10,524 nt of DNA from Fibrobacter sp. UBA1765. Its GTDB lineage: Bacteria; Fibrobacterota; Fibrobacteria; Fibrobacterales; Fibrobacteraceae. The notes beneath the pieces are model-generated. The model was not told the origin of the DNA, did no database searches, and saw only the letters and a list, made by a program, of their open reading frames with translations. Shown piece after piece: positions 1 through 4,791 of the stretch (the stretch's first letter is position 1; the number at the start of each line of letters is the position of its first letter). The stretch spans positions 8,090 through 18,613 of the forward strand of contig DCGZ01000137.1 in the NCBI GenBank assembly GCA_002314675.1, read 5' to 3'. Position numbers and translations under genes: made by a program.

Positions 1-37
1 TCTAGATGCGAAGCATCGACCTCAAAGCGAAGCGACC
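1..37 (-). repeat. two tandem GGTCG/TTC-loop hairpin units
   Basis: Read on the minus strand, positions 37-21 and 21-1 give two units. Each begins GGTCG, continues with a short stem closed by a TTC loop (GC-TTC-GC and GATGC-TTC-GCATC), and ends in a T-rich tail finishing GAG or AGA. A third unit of the same design lies at 10503-10524 on the plus strand. The constant flanks with exchanged stem bases show an intergenic repeat family and not one chance hairpin. Function is unknown. Confidence 0.6.
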
Positions 38-75
38 CCATACCTCTCAGCCGACAACATGAAAATTACCAAGTA

Positions 76-115
76 TCTCTCGTCTATAGGCACGTAGTGC
101 CGTTCTCTCGTCTAT
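76..115. repeat. 12-nt direct repeat flanking a hairpin
   Basis: TCTCTCGTCTAT occurs at 76-87 and again at 104-115, a 28-bp period. Between the copies is the perfect hairpin GGCAC-GTA-GTGCC (89-101). The element lies just past the stop codon of the glycosylase gene, in non-coding DNA, next to the hairpin units at 1-37. There is no T-run after the stem on either strand, so it is not a normal intrinsic terminator. It is probably another intergenic repeat family. Confidence 0.6.
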
Positions 116-116
116 T

Positions 117-635
117 CTAGCCCTTGATCACTTTATACGCTTCTACAAGCTTTTCCATTTTACATGCGCAGTTGGCTGGAGATGTTGAGGGCAGTCGGAT
201 TGCCTTTATGCCAGTTTGCCTTTCGCAATATTTTTCGTAGAGCTTGTGCGCCGTAGAACCTGTGCAGAATATGCGCGTGATTTTACTTTGTGCTATGATT
301 TTTTCGAGCGGGTTTGGTACTGCGTCTTCGATGCTTGTGTCGCTTGCGCCAATGATCGTACAACTTTCAAGAACGTCCCAAAGGGCGATTCCGTGTTTTA
401 AGAGCATGTCGCGTTTTTCTGGGATTGTGCTTGGCGATGGCTCGTCTAGAACTTGGGCGACTACCTTCCAGAATCTATTTTGCGGGTGACCATAGTAAAA
501 GCCTTGTTCGCGTGATTTTGGCGAAGGTATGGAGCCTAGTAGCAATACCTGTGAATTGCTGTCGAAAACTGGAGCGAATTCATGGGATACATGCCCGCGC
601 GCCTGTTTTTTTGCCTTTGCCGAATGTGCCTGCAT
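117..635 (-). CDS. DNA-deoxyinosine glycosylase (UDG superfamily, family 6)
   Basis: A 172-aa base-excision-repair enzyme expected to remove hypoxanthine (deaminated adenine) from DNA in the cytoplasm. The N-terminal half carries GSIPSPKSREQGFYYGHPQNRFW-like sequence (about residues 35-57), which is the signature of the family 6 hypoxanthine-DNA glycosylases. The C-terminal half has LPSTSPAN (about 148-155), the second active-site loop. Length is normal for the family. The first about 18 residues are lysine-rich and not part of the conserved core, which begins near HEFAPVF. The chosen ATG has only a weak GAGATAGG-like ribosome site 4-6 nt upstream, and no better internal start fits. It lies downstream of the exonuclease gene on the same strand but is separated from it by a terminator, so it probably has its own promoter, which I could not locate. 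A general uracil or mismatch glycosylase is the main alternative. Confidence 0.87.
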   Translation of the reverse strand: MQAHSAKAKKQARGHVSHEFAPVFDSNSQVLLLGSIPSPKSREQGFYYGHPQNRFWKVVAQVLDEPSPSTIPEKRDMLLKHGIALWDVLESCTIIGASDTSIEDAVPNPLEKIIAQSKITRIFCTGSTAHKLYEKYCERQTGIKAIRLPSTSPANCACKMEKLVEAYKVIKG

Positions 636-674
636 ACCTATCTCACGCTGTCAGGAATGAAAATGCGAGTTACA

Positions 675-702
675 AAAAAAGAGCAGGTTGAACCCGCTCT
701 TA
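675..702 (-). terminator. intrinsic terminator of the DnaQ-like gene
   Basis: Read on the minus strand, AGAGC pairs with GCTCT (plus-strand 697-701 with 681-685). Two more G-C pairs follow after one mismatch, with a GAA-containing loop, and a run of seven T ends at 675. It starts 4 bases after the exonuclease stop codon, so it should uncouple that gene from the glycosylase below. Confidence 0.75.
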
Positions 703-706
703 AAAG

Positions 707-1357
707 TTACTTGCCCTTGTTAATGTACTGGGGTTCGCCACCATACTTAGGCAGCACCTTCATGATCATGCTCATGTCCCATTCGGTAGTCTTTAAACGG
801 CGCTTGAGGGTCGCCACGAGTACTTCCATGAGCATTTCGCAGTCGTAAACGGCACGGTGCATTTCACCAGCGGCAATGTTCATTGTGATTGCGTTGCGGC
901 GCTTGAACATCATTGCAAGTTCACCGAGCTTATGGTTCGGGAGTTCCGGCATAATGTTACGGACAATGCGAAGGCTGTCGATTACCGGGTTTGCCGGAAT
1001 CAGCTGCGGATTCTTTTGGTAGGCTACGCGCAAGAAGCCAGCGTCGAAGTCTGCGTTATGTGCGACAAGAATGGAATCCTGACCGCAGAACTGCGTAAAC
1101 TTTGGAAGGCATTCGCCGATGGTCGGGGCGTTTTCGACCATTTGGTCTGTAATGTGGTTGACGCGGGAAGCTTCTTCCGGGATCATCATGTTCGGCTTTA
1201 CGAATGTCTGAAATTCCTTGATGATCTTTGGCACAATCTGGCCATTTTTTTCTTCAAGGGTGAACTTTACGGCACCAATTTCAATGATTTCATCTTTTGC
1301 GTTGGAAAGGCCTGTTGTTTCAAGGTCAAAGGCCACAAACTTTGGGAACATCTGCAT
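707..1357 (-). CDS. DnaQ-like DEDDh 3'-5' exonuclease
   Basis: A 216-aa protein of the DNA polymerase III epsilon-subunit exonuclease fold. Exo I is FDLETTG (D11, E13), Exo II is AHNADFD (D105), and Exo III is H167-RAVY-D172. All five residues of the DEDDh two-metal site are present, so it should be an active 3'-5' exonuclease on DNA or small RNA. It lacks any clear polymerase-binding or UvrC-like domain, so proofreading epsilon subunit, RNase T-like enzyme and general repair exonuclease all remain possible. The start at 1357 is preceded by GAGGT six bases upstream; a second ATG two codons later fits less well. A terminator follows the stop codon. The acyltransferase gene ends 28 bp upstream on the same strand, so read-through from it is possible. 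Confidence 0.88.
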   Translation of the reverse strand: MQMFPKFVAFDLETTGLSNAKDEIIEIGAVKFTLEEKNGQIVPKIIKEFQTFVKPNMMIPEEASRVNHITDQMVENAPTIGECLPKFTQFCGQDSILVAHNADFDAGFLRVAYQKNPQLIPANPVIDSLRIVRNIMPELPNHKLGELAMMFKRRNAITMNIAAGEMHRAVYDCEMLMEVLVATLKRRLKTTEWDMSMIMKVLPKYGGEPQYINKGK

Positions 1358-1381
1358 ATTTATACCTCAATTTTACCCGCA

Positions 1382-1388
1382 AAATTTA
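1382..1388 (-). promoter_or_regulatory. candidate -10 element (CTAAATTT) for the DnaQ-like gene
   Basis: Minus-strand TTCTAAATTTTGC lies 24 bases before the exonuclease ATG. It closely matches TTCTAAATTTCGC upstream of queH (10131-10137) and CTAAATTTACGC before the riboswitch. Caution: its TAA is also the stop codon of the acyltransferase gene, so the match may be coincidental. Confidence 0.35.
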
Positions 1389-1955
1389 GAATTTTGTTTG
1401 ATTGATTGTTTGTGATTTGCGGGATTGCTTGTTTCTTGTGTAAAGATAGTCAACTTCAATGACAATTTTTGAGAATGGAAGCGGGATCCGTGTTTTATCC
1501 CAACTTTTTAAAGAAAATTTAAGTGAATAATTGACTTTTACAAGCCAAAGGGGAACATTCGCTTTTTGGCTGAGCCATTCCGAGCCTGGTTTTGCGACCA
1601 TTGCGGGGCCTTTTGGGCCGTCTAGCGCCATGGCAACAAATTCCTGGTTTGCAAGTGGCGTTAAAAGTTTGCGTATGGCGCTTGCTCCGTGGGTGCCGGA
1701 ACCGCGTATTATTTTGTACCTGAGTGTTTTTGCAACTTGGGCTAGCAGTTCGCCGTCCTTGCTTTCTGAAATCATGGCGTAAAAGCCTGTATCCTGGAAC
1801 GCTGCCGTTGCCGCTGGCAAGTCCCGGTGCCAAATTCCAAGGACTCCTGGCCTAAAATTTTTAGGAAAATGGACATGGATCCTTAGCGTTTTGAGCCACA
1901 AAACGATAAAAAATGAAAAAAAATGCTGATTTATTAAGAGATTTTTAATTTTCAC
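1386..1955 (-). CDS. lysophospholipid acyltransferase family protein (DUF374)
   Basis: A 189-aa protein expected at the cytoplasmic membrane, transferring an acyl chain to a lipid or lipid A-like acceptor. It shows the DUF374 landmarks in order: an N-terminal hydrophobic stretch ending WLKTLRI, IWHRD (the active-site His loop, about residues 40-44), SESKDGEL, IIRGSGTHGA, ALDGPKGP and LKSWDKTRIPLPFSKIVI. The reading frame stays open further upstream, to 2117, but that would run antisense through the tRNA-Cys gene and add residues unlike the family. I therefore chose the GTG at 1953-1955, which places the membrane helix near the N-terminus as in relatives. No good Shine-Dalgarno precedes it. 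The gene is divergent from tRNA-Cys, and its start abuts the tRNA -35 box, so the two must share promoter DNA. Substrate cannot be told from sequence. Confidence 0.82.
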   Translation of the reverse strand: MKIKNLLINQHFFSFFIVLWLKTLRIHVHFPKNFRPGVLGIWHRDLPAATAAFQDTGFYAMISESKDGELLAQVAKTLRYKIIRGSGTHGASAIRKLLTPLANQEFVAMALDGPKGPAMVAKPGSEWLSQKANVPLWLVKVNYSLKFSLKSWDKTRIPLPFSKIVIEVDYLYTRNKQSRKSQTINQTKF

Positions 1956-1956
1956 C

Positions 1957-1984
1957 TTGGAAAATCTAAAAAATTTGGTATAAT
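1957..1984 (+). promoter_or_regulatory. sigma70-type promoter of tRNA-Cys
   Basis: TTGGAA (1957-1962) and TATAAT (1979-1984) are separated by 16 bp, placing the transcript start near 1991, about 7 bases before the mature tRNA. A perfect 12-bp palindrome TTGTGC/GCACAA (1984-1995) lies between the -10 box and the tRNA. Confidence 0.75.
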
Positions 1985-1997
1985 TGTGCGCACAAAT

Positions 1998-2070
1998 GGT
2001 GACGTACCCAAGTTGGTAAGGGACGAGTCTGCAAAACTCCCATTCCCCGGTTCGAGTCCGGGCGTTACCT
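1998..2070 (+). tRNA. tRNA-Cys (anticodon GCA)
   Basis: All four arms fold. The acceptor is GGTGACG/CGTTACC with one G-T pair. The D arm is CCC/GGG with an A13-A22 mismatch, a feature also seen in E. coli tRNA-Cys. The anticodon GCA is at 2031-2033 in the loop CTGCAAA. The T arm is CCCGG-TTCGAGT-CCGGG. The discriminator is U73, the identity base for cysteinyl-tRNA synthetase. G15 can pair with C48. The top anticodon-stem pair 27-43 is C-C, a mismatch. CCA is not encoded, so it must be added after transcription. The gene has its own promoter and terminator. Confidence 0.97.
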
Positions 2071-2072
2071 CT

Positions 2073-2105
2073 AAAAGGCTCCTTCGAAAGAGGGAGCTTT
2101 TTTTT
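2073..2105 (+). terminator. intrinsic terminator of tRNA-Cys
   Basis: GCTCCTTC (2078-2085) pairs with GAGGGAGC (2090-2097) around a GAAA tetraloop. The stem is extended by A-T pairs and followed by eight T (2098-2105). It begins 2 bases past the tRNA. Confidence 0.93.
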
Positions 2106-2121
2106 GTTAAAAAACACATCC

Positions 2122-2194
2122 TTGCAACATTTAAGTAGAATTTTGCAACTTGCACGTTTAACTTAAGGCTATTTTTGCTTTGTAACATTGCAAT
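2122..2194. promoter_or_regulatory. repeated TTGCAA sites upstream of the XRE gene (possible operators)
   Basis: The self-complementary hexamer TTGCAA occurs at 2122-2127, 2143-2148 (exactly 21 bp later, two helical turns) and 2188-2193, which touches the start codon. TTGCAC follows at 2150-2155. One of these may double as a -35 box, but I see no convincing -10. Autoregulation by the following XRE protein is an inference. Confidence 0.35.
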
Positions 2195-2506
2195 ATGGCT
2201 TTTAATATAGATGCATATTGTTGTGCTGAGGCATTGCGAAAAATGCGGCTTGATAGGCATTTGACGCAAGAAGAGCTTGAAGCACGTTGCAATATGGCGC
2301 ATCAGCAGATTTCTAGGATGGAATCTGGAAAAACTTTGCCTAAAATCGAGAATATTCGCCGTATTGTTTGGGGAATGAATGCAAGTTTTGCAGAATTCGG
2401 CATGTATTTTGATGAAAAACTGCGAGAAATCTTAAAAAAACGTGGTGAAACCGATCAAATTCCGCAGGCGGCCGAGGTAAAAATAGAGTATTACCCCGAT
2501 AAATAG
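2195..2506 (+). CDS. small XRE/Cro-type HTH transcriptional regulator
   Basis: A 103-aa cytoplasmic protein. Residues about 10-70 form a lambda-repressor-like HTH: ALRKMRLDRHLTQEELEARC (helices 1-2), then MAHQQISRMESGKTLPKIENI, with the recognition helix at about 34-44 and the usual ESGK turn. The remaining about 35 residues are charged and end in VKIEYYPDK, with no known effector domain. No good Shine-Dalgarno is visible before the ATG. It stands between the tRNA-Cys terminator and the B12 riboswitch promoter, so it appears to be a single-gene unit. No toxin partner is encoded next to it, so an antitoxin role is unsupported. The 12-nt string TTGCAATATGGC at its start codon recurs inside the gene at 2287-2298. 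Confidence 0.82.
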   Translation: MAFNIDAYCCAEALRKMRLDRHLTQEELEARCNMAHQQISRMESGKTLPKIENIRRIVWGMNASFAEFGMYFDEKLREILKKRGETDQIPQAAEVKIEYYPDK

Positions 2507-2529
2507 GCGATGTTAAATTTATTATCATC

Positions 2530-2557
2530 TTTACAGTCTGCCGCATTTAGCTAAATT
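2530..2557 (+). promoter_or_regulatory. candidate promoter of the cobalamin riboswitch-btuB unit
   Basis: TTTACA (2530-2535) and TAAATT (2552-2557) are separated by 16 bp. Transcription would start near 2564, just before the first riboswitch helix. The -10 lies in CTAAATTT, a string also found before queH and the DnaQ-like gene. Confidence 0.5.
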
Positions 2558-2564
2558 TACGCCC

Positions 2565-2680
2565 GTTCTGCCTATCTAATTGGTAGAGAAATAGTTCTTG
2601 CAGGAAATCCCGGTGAAATTCCGGAGCGGTCCCGCCACTGTGAATCCTTAAGTCAGAATGCTGCAAGAAGTAATGTTTTA
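2565..2680 (+). ncRNA. cobalamin (B12) riboswitch aptamer
   Basis: The conserved core is present: GCAGGAAATCCCGGTGAAAT (2600-2619), GCGGTCCCGCCACTGTGA (2626-2643) and AGTCAGAATGCTGC (2651-2664), matching the B12-box pattern GGTGAAA...TCCCGCCACTGT...AGTCAG. A perfect 9-bp helix closes the core: TTCTTGCAG (2595-2603) with CTGCAAGAA (2661-2669). A 5' hairpin, TCTGCC/GGTAGA (2567-2587), precedes it. Only about 9 bases separate ACTGT from AGTCAG, so the peripheral extension of large class I versions is missing; this is a compact form. It sits directly ahead of a BtuB-like receptor gene, as expected for B12-repressed uptake. Outer limits are approximate. Confidence 0.95.
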
Positions 2681-2709
2681 TTGCGCGGTGTGCCCGTGCG
2701 AACCGAGGA
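2681..2709 (+). promoter_or_regulatory. expression-platform hairpin and Shine-Dalgarno of btuB
   Basis: GCGCGG (2683-2688) pairs with CCGTGC (2694-2699) around a 5-base loop, TGTGC. GAGGA (2705-2709) follows within 4 bases of the stem and lies 3 bases before the ATG at 2713. The absence of a T-run argues for translational control. How the aptamer communicates with the hairpin (for example by a loop-loop contact) is not evident, as I found no long perfect complement. Confidence 0.55.
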
Positions 2710-2712
2710 ACG

Positions 2713-4749
2713 ATGCGATCGACGTCTTGCCTTGGAGCCGCTAGAGTTTCTATGCGGCCCCTGCTTTTATGGTATGCCTTTTGCACTGTATTTAGTGCCG
2801 TCTTTGCGCATGCCGAACTTGTGCAGGACCTTGGTTCCACAGAAATTATTGAACCTCCGCCAACCCCAGCAGAAGTTGCCCCGAGCTACGAAGAAATTTT
2901 GCCTAGCGCCTGGGAGGGTCGTGGCATAAGCGCAAGCGAAGTGCTCTCTGCTCTCCCTGGAATCCAAAGTTACAGGCAAGGAGGAATGGGCAGTTTTCAG
3001 ACGGTGAGCATTCGTGGCATTGCGGCGCGCAACATTTTGATTTGCGTAGATGGTGTACCGCTTAACGATGCCGGCGGTGGCGCTGCGGACCTTGGAGCGA
3101 TCGACCTCAACAACGTTGAAAAAATCGAAGTCTACAAGGATCGTGTCCCTGCAAAATTTGGCGGATCGGGTTTAGGTGGCGCCATAAACTTTGTCACAAA
3201 GTCTGTTTTGCAAAATGGCGGAAAGCTTGGCGGTCGCGTACTTGCAAGTGTCGGTAGCCACAATACTTTTGAAGGCTCGGCACAAGTGACCGAATCGCCT
3301 GCAGATAGTGTGCAGTTTTCTGCTACGGCTTCTATGCGCCATAGCGACAACGATTACGAATTCAAGAATCGAAACGGCACGGCGTACAATACCGATGACG
3401 ATTTTACGGACACGCGCAAAAATGCGGAGTTCTCGGAATATTCAGGAAACATCCAGTATAGAATGCTGCATGCGGGCGGATATTTTTCAACAGTTTCTGC
3501 TAGCGTAATTCACACGGAAGCGGGAAACCCCGGCCGTGAGGAATCGCAAACTTACGTAGCCGACTTTGTTGGTGAAAGCGCGCAGTTAGGTTACCGCCTG
3601 GAAACACCGGTATTTCTTGACTTTATGCTTTTGGAAGCTGGCGTAAGCGGCAAGTTCGAAAAGAATGTTTCAAGTTCCTATTATCCGCTAGACCATGTTG
3701 GCTACAGTTCCAATAAGTTTTTGGAATATGGCCTTGCAGGCTACAGGCTTATTCCAGAATTGCTTGGCACGTTTATTTTTGACAGGTTCGAGGCAATGAT
3801 TCGCCTTGCGGCAAGCGCCGAGCATTGGGAAGCTCGCGGAAGCGTCCGCGAATTTGGCCTTGAACGTTTTAGCGGCTCTGTCGCCGCGAATGCGGAATAT
3901 GCATTTACAAACTGGTTCTCGCTTTTTGCCGAAGGCAACATGCTAAAGACTGCCGATGAAATTGACGGCGGAAAGTTCGTGATGCCGACAGGGACTGCGC
4001 AAATCAGCGATGCGAGCCCGCGCGATTTGAGCATGGGTGGAATGGTGCAAGCTAGGCTTGGTAAAAAGGATTCCTGGTTTGGGGGCAATGTTTCTGTCGG
4101 GCGCTTTTACAGGCAGCCGCAACTGATGGAACTTTACGGCGTATATCAGGGCGTACTTTCGAACCCGACATTGAAAGAAGAAACGGCGCTCCGCTTTGAG
4201 GCAGGCGCATTTGTCGCAACTCCAAAAAATACTTCTGTTTTGCGAGCAACATATTTTGAATCGCATATCGAAAATGGAATTTTCTGGGTGGTGAGCGGCA
4301 ACCTGATGAAGGCGTTCAATGCAAGCGAGGCTCTTGTTCGCGGCGTTGAACTTGAACTTTCAAGCCACCCTGCAAAGTGGTTTGAAACGGTGCTCCGCGC
4401 TACAATCCAGGACCCTCGCGATACCGGCAAAAACAAGATGTACAAGGATAAGCTTTTGCCGGGCGAACCAGTGCAAAGCTACTATGCCGAGGGCAAGTTC
4501 TATTTGCCGTTCCATCTTGATTTTACATTCTCCACAGATTACCGCACACGAATTTACAGCGATCGCGCAAACAACACAAGACAGCCTCCAGTAGCCCGCT
4601 ACAATGCAGTACTTGGCTATAATCCATGGCAACACACGCGCCTTGCTTTTGCAGTCCTGAATATTTCTGATGAAACTTACACTAACATCTATTCTCCATA
4701 CCCGGCGCCAGGTCGCGAATGGAGGGTAACGCTAACCCAGGGGTTGTAA
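2713..4749 (+). CDS. btuB: BtuB-like TonB-dependent cobalamin receptor
   Basis: A 678-aa outer-membrane receptor expected to import cobalamin into the periplasm, powered by TonB-ExbBD. Residues 14-34 (MRPLLLW...FAHA) form a signal peptide with likely cleavage after AHA. The proline-rich region near 43-53 may hold the TonB box. The plug spans about 60-165: ASEVLSALPGIQSY, VSIRGI, ILICVDGVPLND, VEKIEVYKD and GGAINFVTK are typical. The rest is a beta-barrel with alternating aromatic strands, ending PGREWRVTLTQGL. That end lacks the usual terminal Phe or Trp. The assignment to B12 rests on the riboswitch just upstream. ATG 2713 has a strong but close ribosome site. ATG 2752 would give a tighter signal peptide (665 aa) but has no good site. 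The lipoprotein gene follows 42 bp later with no terminator. Confidence 0.9.
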   Translation: MRSTSCLGAARVSMRPLLLWYAFCTVFSAVFAHAELVQDLGSTEIIEPPPTPAEVAPSYEEILPSAWEGRGISASEVLSALPGIQSYRQGGMGSFQTVSIRGIAARNILICVDGVPLNDAGGGAADLGAIDLNNVEKIEVYKDRVPAKFGGSGLGGAINFVTKSVLQNGGKLGGRVLASVGSHNTFEGSAQVTESPADSVQFSATASMRHSDNDYEFKNRNGTAYNTDDDFTDTRKNAEFSEYSGNIQYRMLHAGGYFSTVSASVIHTEAGNPGREESQTYVADFVGESAQLGYRLETPVFLDFMLLEAGVSGKFEKNVSSSYYPLDHVGYSSNKFLEYGLAGYRLIPELLGTFIFDRFEAMIRLAASAEHWEARGSVREFGLERFSGSVAANAEYAFTNWFSLFAEGNMLKTADEIDGGKFVMPTGTAQISDASPRDLSMGGMVQARLGKKDSWFGGNVSVGRFYRQPQLMELYGVYQGVLSNPTLKEETALRFEAGAFVATPKNTSVLRATYFESHIENGIFWVVSGNLMKAFNASEALVRGVELELSSHPAKWFETVLRATIQDPRDTGKNKMYKDKLLPGEPVQSYYAEGKFYLPFHLDFTFSTDYRTRIYSDRANNTRQPPVARYNAVLGYNPWQHTRLAFAVLNISDETYTNIYSPYPAPGREWRVTLTQGL

Positions 4750-4755
4750 TCCCCG

Positions 4756-4769
4756 CGCTAGCATTAGCG
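4756..4769 (+). other. small intercistronic hairpin
   Basis: CGCTA-GCAT-TAGCG forms a 5-bp stem between the receptor and lipoprotein genes. No T-run follows, so it should not stop transcription; it might affect mRNA stability. The lipoprotein's ribosome site AGGAG (4781-4785) comes after it. Confidence 0.35.
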
Positions 4770-4791
4770 AAAACATGACAAGGAGTCGATA

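Noticed and set aside
857..1405. Plus-strand open frame of 182 codons
   Set aside because: It lies opposite the DnaQ-like exonuclease, which has all catalytic motifs and a good ribosome site.
1956..2117. Upstream extension of the acyltransferase frame to an ATG at 2117
   Set aside because: It runs antisense through the whole tRNA-Cys gene and its terminator, and the added residues do not look like the family.
1952..2302. Minus-strand open frame of 116 codons
   Set aside because: It is antisense to tRNA-Cys and to the start of the XRE gene. Its TPGLEPGNGSFADSS-like text is a typical translation of tRNA sequence.
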